Positions 16,242-23,567 of a stretch of DNA of 64,000 bases are shown piece by piece. Made by a program: the position numbers and the translations under genes. This DNA comes from Taishania sp965247975 (GTDB lineage: Bacteria; Bacteroidota; Bacteroidia; Flavobacteriales_D; Crocinitomicaceae). The notes under the pieces were generated by a model that was given only the letters and a program-made list of their open reading frames with translations, was not told the origin of the DNA and did not search any database. The number at the start of each line of letters is the position of its first letter. Positions within the stretch are counted from its first letter, which is position 1. The DNA lies in contig OZ252050.1 in NCBI GenBank assembly GCA_965247975.1, positions 3,844,001 through 3,908,000 of the forward strand, written 5' to 3'.

Positions 16242-17969
16242 ATGGAAAAACGTTGGGTACTCAAACAAGCCATAGCAGCAGAATTAGTAGAACAATTTCG
16301 ATCAGAACTTAAAATCGACCCTGTCATCGCTGAATTACTTTTGCTGCGCAATATCACTTCCTTCGATGAAGCGCAAAATTTCTTTCGACCGTCGTTAGAC
16401 GATTTACACGATCCGTTCTTGATGAAAGACATGCAACAAGCTGTTGAACGAATAAATAAAGCTATCACTAACAACGAACGAATCATGTTCTTTGGAGATT
16501 ACGATGTCGACGGTACAACAGCCGTGGCCTTGATGGTTAATTTTTTCCGAAATCGTTACACCAATTTTGATTACTACATCCCCGATCGTTACGCCGAAGG
16601 ATACGGAGTCAGTAAGCAAGGAATCGATTACGCCAAAGAAACGGATGTTAAACTCATCGTTGCACTCGATTGTGGAATTAAATCCATAGAATTGGTCAAT
16701 TATGCAACATCATTGGGAATCGATTTCATAATCTGCGACCACCACCAACCAGGCGATGAAATTCCAAATTGCATCGTACTTGATCCAAAACAAGCGGATT
16801 GCGCATATCCGTACAAAGAACTTTGTGGCTGTGGCGTTGGATTTAAACTACTCCAAGGTCTTTGCGTTCAAAATGGTTGGAAATTAGAAGATTTATACAA
16901 ACTCCTCGACCTAGTTGCAGTCAGCATTGGTGCAGATATCGTTCCTGTCACTGGTGAAAATAGAATTCTTGCACATCATGGAATGCGTTTGCTCAATGAA
17001 TTTCCAAGGCCTTCATTCAAATCACTTTTAACACTGGCTAAGCGCAGTTTTCCTGTTACATTGACTGATGTTGTGTTCACCATTGCGCCACGTATCAATG
17101 CTGCCGGGCGACTCAAAAGTGGCCGCGAAGCCGTTGATTTAATGATTTCAGAAGATCAAGATGAAATTAATCGCATGGCGGTAGAAATTCACGATTACAA
17201 CCACGAACGTCGTGAAATTGATGCTCAAATTACTGAAGAAGCATTGGAAATGATTGCCAATAATCCAGAGTTTTCGAAACGCAAATCGACCGTCGTTTTC
17301 AAAGATGATTGGCACAAAGGCGTTGTTGGAATTGTTGCTTCTCGACTCATCGAAACACATTTCAAACCAACGGTTGTATTAACTGAAAATGAAGGGGTAC
17401 TGACAGGTTCCGCGCGGACCGTAAACAATTTTGATTTATACAAAGCGATTTCTTCGTGTGATGAATTGCTTGAACAATATGGAGGGCACACTCACGCTGC
17501 AGGATTAACACTCAAAAAAGAGAATTTGAATGCATTTATCGCAAAATTCGATGAAGTTGTGCGTGAAACTATTCTTATTGACGATTTAGCTCCTGAAGAA
17601 AAAGTGGATCTTGAAATCGATTTCAACGCCATTTTTCACAAAAACGAAAATCGCATGCAGCTTCCAAAACTAAAGCGAATTCTCAAACAATTAGAACCGC
17701 ATGGTCCTGGAAATATGAAACCCGTTTTTTTAGCGAAGAATGTTTACACCACCGAAGTGCGCGTTCTCAAAGAAAAACACTTAAAATTAAAAATGACTCA
17801 ACCCAATTCTGATGTCATCTTGGATGGAATTGCATTCAATTTAGGTCACAAGGAAGAAGAAGTTGCTGCTGGAATACCTTTTGATGTTTTATTCACATTG
17901 GAGTCGAATAGTTGGAACGACAGAGAAACGCTTCAATTAAATATTAAAGATATTCGCGCAATCCTTTGA
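16242..17969 (+). CDS. recJ: Single-stranded-DNA-specific exonuclease RecJ
   Basis: This 575-residue DHH-family nuclease degrades single-stranded DNA 5' to 3' in recombination and repair. The catalytic motifs are visible: FGDYDVDGTTA at about residues 83-93, LDCGIKS, the DHH motif in IICDHHQPGDE near 165, and the DHHA1 part with SARTVNNFDLYKAI and YGGHTHAAGLTL. The C-terminal OB-like domain ends with NIKDIRAIL. Length is normal. The stop codon is separated from the convergent hemerythrin gene by a single base. Confidence 0.96.
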   Translation: MEKRWVLKQAIAAELVEQFRSELKIDPVIAELLLLRNITSFDEAQNFFRPSLDDLHDPFLMKDMQQAVERINKAITNNERIMFFGDYDVDGTTAVALMVNFFRNRYTNFDYYIPDRYAEGYGVSKQGIDYAKETDVKLIVALDCGIKSIELVNYATSLGIDFIICDHHQPGDEIPNCIVLDPKQADCAYPYKELCGCGVGFKLLQGLCVQNGWKLEDLYKLLDLVAVSIGADIVPVTGENRILAHHGMRLLNEFPRPSFKSLLTLAKRSFPVTLTDVVFTIAPRINAAGRLKSGREAVDLMISEDQDEINRMAVEIHDYNHERREIDAQITEEALEMIANNPEFSKRKSTVVFKDDWHKGVVGIVASRLIETHFKPTVVLTENEGVLTGSARTVNNFDLYKAISSCDELLEQYGGHTHAAGLTLKKENLNAFIAKFDEVVRETILIDDLAPEEKVDLEIDFNAIFHKNENRMQLPKLKRILKQLEPHGPGNMKPVFLAKNVYTTEVRVLKEKHLKLKMTQPNSDVILDGIAFNLGHKEEEVAAGIPFDVLFTLESNSWNDRETLQLNIKDIRAIL

Positions 17970-17970
17970 G

Positions 17971-18618
17971 TTAAGAGTTAAAAAACAAAACCTCATCCTC
18001 AATGTGAGCATGAATGGTGATGTCTTTTTGCAACAATTTCAATTTTTCGATTAAAATGGCGTAAGGTAAAATTCCTTTGAAATGATGCAAATTCACATTT
18101 AATTCGGTCACAATGGAATCGAGCTCCAATTCATGTGCATGGTGATCTTTGCTCATCGCCGAAAAATCTGAGTTGCTATTTCCAATCAATTGATGAAAAA
18201 GGACATTTTCTTCCCAAAAAATGTGCGTTACTAATTCGCGATGATAATGTTCAAATTGCTCCATCAAACGCAAAGGAAGTTCAACGGATGTACCCGCTTG
18301 AAGAATCAAGTGCTGAAAATGTTGTTGAATTTCTGGAATCAATCGATTCAAATAAAAATCATGTGTTTTTTTCAAATAGTCGATGATTACCACTTTTGGA
18401 AATTTTCTTAATGCCTCTTTTGGAAAAAAATCTTCATCGCAAAAAGCCTCAAAAACAGCCTTCAAAAAAGAAATATCAATCCCCGAATTTTTACAAAATT
18501 GTAAAATCGCATCGCTTGAATGATGAATATGTTTGGTTTCATATCTTTTCATAACAAAGGAAACGAGCAACTTATTCTCATGAACTTCGTGGTTGGCAAA
18601 AAAAGAATTATTCATCAT
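17971..18618 (-). CDS. Hemerythrin-domain protein (RIC/YtfE-like)
   Basis: This 215-residue helical protein has a hemerythrin-type di-iron pattern: His in KKTHDFYLNRLIPEI, His/Glu in EHYHRELVTHIFWEENVLF, DHHAHELELDSI, and His-Ala-His-Ile-Glu-Asp-Glu near the C-terminus. The spacing fits the Ric/YtfE/ScdA iron-sulfur cluster repair proteins, which act against nitric oxide and oxidative damage. The first 60 residues could correspond to the ScdA-N region, but the cysteine motif of that domain is not evident, so the repair role is inferred. It converges on recJ with a 1-nt gap. Confidence 0.78.
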   Translation of the reverse strand: MMNNSFFANHEVHENKLLVSFVMKRYETKHIHHSSDAILQFCKNSGIDISFLKAVFEAFCDEDFFPKEALRKFPKVVIIDYLKKTHDFYLNRLIPEIQQHFQHLILQAGTSVELPLRLMEQFEHYHRELVTHIFWEENVLFHQLIGNSNSDFSAMSKDHHAHELELDSIVTELNVNLHHFKGILPYAILIEKLKLLQKDITIHAHIEDEVLFFNS

Positions 18619-18691
18619 TTAAGTGGTTTTAGAATCTTCGTTAAAATTCGCACTCTTTTTAGAAATGTGAAATACCACAAAAAAGGTATAA

Positions 18692-18725
18692 TAAAAAATC
18701 CTGCTCAAATCAATGAACAGGATTT
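18692..18725 (-). terminator. Terminator of the small acidic-protein operon
   Basis: On the minus strand the stem AAATCCTG / CAGGATTT closes a partly paired loop and is followed by a run of T. It ends the transcript of the 18748-19340 gene pair. Confidence 0.8.
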
Positions 18726-18747
18726 CCAAATTGTATTTCGTTAATTG

Positions 18748-19050
18748 TTAATCTTCGTCAGAATCATCAGCCTCAGCTTCTTCATCAACAATTACATCAT
18801 CTTCTAATTCGTCATCTAAATCATCTGTATCGTCATCATCTTCTAAGGCTTGCACGAATGCAGCTTTGTTGATGCGAACCAAATAGATAATTTCCTCAGT
18901 TTCCCATAACAATCCATCAAACATATCCCCAAGAGGAGTTTTCATGGTTGTTAAACTTGCTAAAAAACCATCCGGAAAATCAATTTCCAATTGCTTCTTT
19001 TGTTCAGCACTTAATTTTTCATAGCTAATTATTGATCTCCGCTTTGTCAT
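18748..19050 (-). CDS. Small conserved hypothetical protein with acidic tail
   Basis: The start at 19050 (MTKRRSIISYEKLSAEQ) gives 100 residues. A longer in-frame start at 19137 would overlap the upstream gene and is unlikely. Residues 1-65 form a compact domain (QLEIDFPDGFLASLTTMKTP, WETEEIIYLVRINKAAF); residues 66-100 are almost entirely Asp and Glu. I recognise the shape as a short family seen in Bacteroidetes but know no function. The polyacidic tail suggests binding to a basic partner such as a DNA- or RNA-binding protein. It follows the next gene by 5 nt and must be co-transcribed with it. Confidence 0.75.
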   Translation of the reverse strand: MTKRRSIISYEKLSAEQKKQLEIDFPDGFLASLTTMKTPLGDMFDGLLWETEEIIYLVRINKAAFVQALEDDDDTDDLDDELEDDVIVDEEAEADDSDED

Positions 19051-19055
19051 TACGT

Positions 19056-19340
19056 TCAAATTTCTAGTTTTACGATCCTTTGTATGGGCAAAATTACATT
19101 CTTTTTTAATAGTATGGAAGTGTCTGTGATTCCCCAAATGGTTGTATGCACATATTTCTTTCCTTCATCATCGATGAAAAACACTTTCACTTTTTGATGT
19201 TCTAGGTTACCGAGTGCATTTGCTCTTTCCAATTGTGTCTTGAGCAAATTAATGTCATTTTCACTGTGAAGCACATCTTCGTGCGGAAAATGAAAATCGG
19301 CAACCGATTCCTTTTCTACTAATTGATATTCTCGCTCCAT
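19056..19340 (-). CDS. Small conserved hypothetical protein
   Basis: The ATG at 19340 (MEREYQLVEKESVADFHF) gives 94 residues. A start 6 codons further upstream lies inside the -7 box and cannot be on the transcript. The N-terminal half is a Glu/Leu-rich helix (NDINLLKTQLERANALGN); the second half looks like a small beta domain (VKVFFIDDEGKKYVHTTIWG, ending PIQRIVKLEI). The layout of helix plus small barrel loosely recalls GreA/GreB-type proteins, but I see no decisive motif. It heads a two-gene operon with the acidic-tail protein. Confidence 0.7.
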   Translation of the reverse strand: MEREYQLVEKESVADFHFPHEDVLHSENDINLLKTQLERANALGNLEHQKVKVFFIDDEGKKYVHTTIWGITDTSILLKKNVILPIQRIVKLEI

Positions 19341-19355
19341 GACCTCTTTTTTGAG

Positions 19356-19363
19356 CAAAATTA
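19356..19363 (-). promoter_or_regulatory. -7 box of the 19340-18748 operon
   Basis: The minus strand reads TAATTTTG, an exact TAnnTTTG. The start site should fall near 19349, which supports the ATG at 19340. Confidence 0.6.
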
Positions 19364-19525
19364 ACCGAATAGATTAATTGACCATAAAAATCTTCCATTT
19401 TGACACATTTTTTTTGAAAAAAAATTTTTTTCTTCTTTGAAAGTTTTCATGGAATAAACGAGTAAACGTTTTTATCCCTTGAAAATCAGTGATTCAAAAA
19501 AAGTGATCCAATTTTTCTTTTTTAA

Positions 19526-19881
19526 AACCTGAGTTCGATTATAAATTTCATTCAGATCGCCAAGAAACGCTTGAGTTTTAGGAAAAGCGACGAAGTAATT
19601 AACTACGTTGCTGCTATCGCGGTGCGGGCTATTTCGAGGCGTTCTGACGACAAAATCAAGGTTTTATAGGCGAAAGTCAGTTTGCTTTTCAATTAATTCT
19701 TTGAAATTAACTTCGTTGCTGCTTGCGCGGTGTTCGTTGCTTTTAATCGTGATAGCTCGCACCGCGATAGCAGCAACGCAGTTAATCCCTCATAAAACCC
19801 CCTACTCTTTCAAATTTTAATTGAAATCTGACCGCGTTAGCAGATACGAAGTAAATTGCAATTTAGAATCGAACTCAGGTT
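19526..19881. repeat. MITE-like element, family 1, long copy (356 bp) with nested insertions
   Basis: The ends form a terminal inverted repeat: AACCTGAGTTCGATTATAAA on the left and TTTAGAATCGAACTCAGGTT on the right, with one mismatch. Flanks share TAA on both sides (TAAAA if the repeat is taken to begin at CCTGAG), compatible with a target duplication but AT-rich. The interior has no ORF that looks real. Compared with the copy at 33935-34198 it contains four extra segments of 22-29 bp (19600-19625, 19708-19732, 19757-19785, 19832-19854) that are versions of one short sequence with core CGTTGCTGCTATCGCGG, two in each orientation. It fills most of the non-coding stretch 19364-19887. Confidence 0.85.
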
Positions 19882-19887
19882 TAAAAC

Positions 19888-19919
19888 AAAAAACCACCTT
19901 TCAACGAATTGAAAGATGG
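19888..19919 (-). terminator. Terminator of the DUF3108 gene
   Basis: On the minus strand the stem CCATCTTTCAA / TTGAAAGGTGG with a 4-nt loop is followed by six T. Confidence 0.85.
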
Positions 19920-19945
19920 TCCCGACTTACAATGTATAACTTAGT

Positions 19946-20725
19946 TTAAATCTTGCTTGTCAAATCGTTTTTAAGATTGCTCCATTCCACCAAGTGCATC
20001 TTCACAACACCCACCGGAATTTTTGCTTTCACTAAAACTGGAATTTTATTCTTATCAGCCGTTACCCAAAAATTTACATCTTCCTCGTGTTTGAAATAAC
20101 GCCCAGTTTGAACAACGGGTACAAATTTGTGGCATTTAAAACTTCCTTTTCGGATTTTAATCGTTTCATCACCTACATATTTAATTTTCAAATTGTAGAT
20201 TTCATCGTCCATGAAACATTTAAATTCAAAGGTTTGATTTTTCTTCATGTTGTTGAAATTCAACGTACGCGCCTTGTAGAACGAAGAAACCATGTCTTGG
20301 ATTCCAATCGGCGTTGTATATTGCTTTTCACCCGTGTGCACATTGTACTTGTTCTGATTGAACGTGTATTTTTGATTCACTTTGTAGCCACCTTCGTTCA
20401 CATCGCGCACAAAGTACCAAGGCATGATTGATTCCTGATCAATATAACTTTCATACGTGTCTGTCACTTTGTAGAATGCATTAAATCCGCCGAGTGTTCT
20501 TCCTGTTCCTACTACATGATACAAAGGTCTGTTATCGCCTTTACGCGTAGTTGATTTCACTTCCATAATCGCTTCTCCAGCATCCATGAAACCATAAGTG
20601 ACACGGTAACGCAATTTCTCACCTATTTTGAAGGCAGAATTTGAGACAACTGGATACTTCACGGTTGAGCTTTTCATTCCAAGTGAAACTCCAACCAACG
20701 CTGCGATAAAAAATAACTTTTTCAT
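19946..20725 (-). CDS. DUF3108 domain-containing exported protein
   Basis: The start at 20725 (MKKLFFIAALVGVSLG) gives a 259-residue protein with a clear signal peptide; the longer frame upstream adds 30 residues unlike any leader. The mature part matches DUF3108: FKIGEKLRYRVTYGFMDAGE near the start, then YHVVGTGRTLGGFNAFYKV and a C-terminal FWVTADKNKIPVLVKAKIPV. These are periplasmic beta-rich proteins of unknown function, often near cell-envelope genes. A near-promoter (TACCGTTTG, one base too many) is seen upstream. It stands alone. Confidence 0.85.
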   Translation of the reverse strand: MKKLFFIAALVGVSLGMKSSTVKYPVVSNSAFKIGEKLRYRVTYGFMDAGEAIMEVKSTTRKGDNRPLYHVVGTGRTLGGFNAFYKVTDTYESYIDQESIMPWYFVRDVNEGGYKVNQKYTFNQNKYNVHTGEKQYTTPIGIQDMVSSFYKARTLNFNNMKKNQTFEFKCFMDDEIYNLKIKYVGDETIKIRKGSFKCHKFVPVVQTGRYFKHEEDVNFWVTADKNKIPVLVKAKIPVGVVKMHLVEWSNLKNDLTSKI

Positions 20726-20814
20726 TGTTAAAAAATTTATACGAACAGAATTACAAACGGTATGCCAAAAACAACATTTTACTGTCTGGTTCACCTCCTC
20801 GAAAAGTTTAATCA

Positions 20815-20995
20815 CTACCCTAAACGAACTAAGGTTTGATCAATTGAATCCGTTAATGCTACCCCGACGCAAGCTGTTTTCCGCATATTCATTCCAACGA
20901 AAAACAAGATCATTTATTTTATCGATGATGCCTTCAGCGTTCTTAATATTCATTTCTTCAACCAACACCAAGAGGTCTTCTTTTAACATATTGGT
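20815..20995 (-). pseudogene. Relic of a hipA C-terminus
   Basis: Reading down from 20995 the frame gives TNMLKEDLLVLVEEMNIKNA and then EGIIDKINDLVFRWNEYAEN, almost the same as the C-terminal HipA segment of the intact gene at 27256-28560. A frameshift near 20878 then moves the matching tail (VGVALTDSIDQTL and a stop at 20815) into another frame. Everything N-terminal of this segment, including the kinase core, is missing. Base identity to the intact copy is visibly high over about 110 bp. It is a dead fragment of a second or displaced hipA copy. Confidence 0.85.
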
Positions 20996-21183
20996 CATTA
21001 TTAAAACTTGTAACCAATTCAAATACAGAATGTAACATCTTGCAGAAAATTTGGTTGTTCCATTATTTCTAAACTGAAAGATTTTATCACTATTGATGAC
21101 TAGGAAACCTAGTTGGTTTTTTTGACATAAAGTCAAAAGGGTGTTTTATGCGAAAAATCTTGTCCTAGATAAAACGTCTCTCA

Positions 21184-21211
21184 TTGGATAAATTCGATAA
21201 CCATAGTTTTG
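21184..21211 (+). promoter_or_regulatory. Promoter of the T9SS beta-propeller gene
   Basis: TTG at 21184-21186, a 17-nt spacer and TAGTTTTG at 21204-21211. The start site would be near 21218, 17 nt before the ATG. Confidence 0.65.
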
Positions 21212-21234
21212 AATCAAATTAAAACCATATTCAA

Positions 21235-23043
21235 ATGAAAAAAATAATACTATCCATTTTTACGGCTGTTGCTTTAAATGCTTCAGCCCAATTACCAAAT
21301 TTTGAGTCTGCAAAAAGCTACGCATCGGACACAACAGTTGAAATTAGCAAAATAGCTACAGATGCCACTGGAAATATTTATATACAGGGTTATTTTTACG
21401 GCACTGTCGATTTAGATCCAGGAATTGGTGTTGTATCTGTAACCAATCCTTCTGAAACCATTCCTTATTTTTTCTTGCAGAAACAAGCACCCAATGGTTC
21501 AGTACTTTGGACACGACAAATAGTAGAATACGGAGTTAGAGATCTGACCATTGACAACCTTGGGAATATTATTACAATTACATCTGTGTATGGGCCAGGA
21601 ACCTTTGATGTTGATCCGGGTGTAGGCACTACAAATGTAACTTTTAGTGCCTCTATAGATGTTTTAACGATTAAATATAATACCGATGGTGAAATTCTTT
21701 GGGCAAATGCGATCGGATTATCAACAGAAAATGAAGAAGCTAGATCTGTAACAACCGATAGCAATAACAATATTTATTTCGCGGCTTATGCTACCAATGG
21801 TGCTTATAGATATGCGATGATTATAAAAAGAAGTCCTTCAGGTGCTATGCTGTGGCAAAAAAACTTATCGGGACCAGGCTTCTGCCAAGTACAGTCTATT
21901 ATAACAGATGAGTCAAACAATGTAATTATAGGTGGCTGGTTTAGAGACTATCTCATTGATTTCGATCCGGGTCCAGGATTGGCTGAAGGTTATGCAAGTG
22001 CAAGTGTGTGGGATAATTTTGTGGTAAAACTTAATTCTTCAGGTGATTTCGTATGGTTCAATGAATTAGATGGGCAAAGCAACAACTTAATGACTTATGA
22101 CTTAACCACAGATAGCGCTGGGAATGTTTATCAACTTGGTGGGATTAGAGGAACAACACCAATTGATTTTGATCCAGGAGTTGGCGTTGATGAAGTGACA
22201 GCAACTACAGTAAGCTGGCATAGATTGTACATTCGAAAAATCAGCGCTAATGGCACACATACGTGGGTAAGATTACCTCAAAATGGTTTTTTTGCGAACT
22301 TTTACTCCATCGATATCAATGCAAACGGACAACTAATAGCGAGTGGTGGAACCAGCTTTGAGATTTATGATACAGACGGAAATGAAGTCTTTAGCAAGGC
22401 ATATTCAAGCGCTCAAGTGTATTCCCTTTGCGCCACGAATAATGGTGGAATGTATCTTGCTGGAACATTTAATGGAGATTTTGAAATAGAAGAAAACAAT
22501 TCAAATGCACTTTTAACACATTCTCAAAACGGAAGCTATGATGGTTTTCTGATTAAATACAGCCAATGTTTTGTTGATAATTCCACATCTATAAGTGGTT
22601 CTACAATTTCTGCAACACAAAGTGGAGTTACTTATCAATGGCTTGATTGTAACAATGGAAATACGGAAATTGCAGGAGCAAACGCACAAGCATTTACACC
22701 AACGGCAAGCGGATCTTATGCAGTTGTTATCATCAACGGTTCTTGTTCAGATACTTCAGCATGTCAATCTGTTACTGTTTCAACATCAGGCATTGAAGAA
22801 CAAGTGGCAAACAATTTCACGCTGTATCCAAATCCTGCGAAAGAATCTTTGACCTTAAACAATCTTACGGTAGATGCTTCGCTTCAAATTATGGATATGA
22901 TTGGACAAAAAGTACTAGAAACACGTGTGTCAGCGCAAGGAATGACCTTGGATGTATCATCGATTAAACCAGGTGCTTACTTTGTACAAGTAGTTCATAA
23001 TTCGGCAATCACAAGCTCTAAGAAGCTAGTTATACGCGAGTAG
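21235..23043 (+). CDS. Secreted SBBP-type beta-propeller protein with T9SS sorting domain
   Basis: This 602-residue protein begins with a signal peptide (MKKIILSIFTAVALNASAQ). Residues 25-430 carry repeated beta-propeller-like units of about 55-60 residues, each with an Asp-x-Asp-Pro-Gly-x-Gly motif (DLDPGIG, DVDPGVG, DFDPGPG, DFDPGVG) and Gly-Asn-x-Tyr strands. An Ig-like segment (ISGSTISATQSGVTYQWLDC) follows, and the last 75 residues are a type A sorting domain (FTLYPNPAKESLTLNN ... KKLVIRE) for type IX secretion. It is probably cell-surface or secreted; the ligand is unknown. It has its own promoter and a strong terminator. Confidence 0.9.
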   Translation: MKKIILSIFTAVALNASAQLPNFESAKSYASDTTVEISKIATDATGNIYIQGYFYGTVDLDPGIGVVSVTNPSETIPYFFLQKQAPNGSVLWTRQIVEYGVRDLTIDNLGNIITITSVYGPGTFDVDPGVGTTNVTFSASIDVLTIKYNTDGEILWANAIGLSTENEEARSVTTDSNNNIYFAAYATNGAYRYAMIIKRSPSGAMLWQKNLSGPGFCQVQSIITDESNNVIIGGWFRDYLIDFDPGPGLAEGYASASVWDNFVVKLNSSGDFVWFNELDGQSNNLMTYDLTTDSAGNVYQLGGIRGTTPIDFDPGVGVDEVTATTVSWHRLYIRKISANGTHTWVRLPQNGFFANFYSIDINANGQLIASGGTSFEIYDTDGNEVFSKAYSSAQVYSLCATNNGGMYLAGTFNGDFEIEENNSNALLTHSQNGSYDGFLIKYSQCFVDNSTSISGSTISATQSGVTYQWLDCNNGNTEIAGANAQAFTPTASGSYAVVIINGSCSDTSACQSVTVSTSGIEEQVANNFTLYPNPAKESLTLNNLTVDASLQIMDMIGQKVLETRVSAQGMTLDVSSIKPGAYFVQVVHNSAITSSKKLVIRE

Positions 23044-23070
23044 TTTTTTTCATAGACTCTTGATTTAATA

Positions 23071-23102
23071 AATCCGTCTTGGGAAACCAAGGCGGATTTT
23101 TT
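23071..23102 (+). terminator. Terminator of the T9SS beta-propeller gene
   Basis: A 12-bp stem (AATCCGTCTTGG / CCAAGGCGGATT, one T-G pair) with loop GAAA is followed by TTTTTT. Confidence 0.9.
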
Positions 23103-23567
23103 GTTTGATCCGAAACCAATCACTCGTTTAACCTTAGTTTGATTTCAAAAATTAAATGACTAAAATAACATGTCTCACAAACCCAAAACGCGGTTTCATG
23201 TTTCAAAAGAACCGTTTCATAAAATGAAGGAAATGATCTACCTTTTTCACGTTAACCTTGTAGTGAATACGAAATGAACGAAAATGATACATGCACTTTT
23301 AAGTCTCTTTTGTTTGCATCATCAATATTCAAGAGTTAAAAGGGTGTAAAAGTATCGAATCGCCCAAAAATGGTAAAAAGAATAATTTATCCAAACTTTT
23401 ATACTACCACTATTCATTTAGTTTAACCTGTTAATCCGATTCACACGCCGTGGATCGGGTTTTCAATTCAATTAATTAAATTAAAATGATGCATAAACGA
23501 AAATCATCCAATAAACAGAAACGGTTGAATTATTATAATTTCGTGTTTTAGTTTAATTGAACAAGCC
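23103..23567. other. Non-coding stretch before the sensor kinase
   Basis: No convincing gene is seen in these 465 bp. A well-formed hairpin with a T-run lies at 23433-23463 with no gene before it. The longest ATG frame is about 21 codons (near 23275) and has no support. No exact TAnnTTTG was found directly before the kinase ATG. Confidence 0.5.
23433..23463 (+). terminator. Orphan terminator-like hairpin
   Basis: CCGATTCAC and GTGGATCGG form a 9-bp stem (one T-G pair) around a 5-nt loop, with A before and TTTT after. The previous gene already ends at its own terminator at 23071-23102, so this hairpin may end an unannotated transcript or act as an attenuator for the kinase gene. Confidence 0.55.

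Noticed and set aside
19521..19527. 7-bp target duplication TTTAAAA flanking the long MITE-like copy
   Set aside because: The second copy does not support 7 bp; TAA or TAAAA is the most that both copies allow, and the flanks are AT-rich.
21099..21121. Hairpin ACTAGG-AAA-CCTAGT followed by T as a terminator
   Set aside because: Short stem, and no plus-strand gene ends before it; only relic sequence precedes it.
20840..21136. 98-codon minus frame as a separate gene
   Set aside because: Residues 48-87 match the HipA C-terminus and the rest shows no family or start signal; it is a relic with a frameshift and unrelated flanking sequence.
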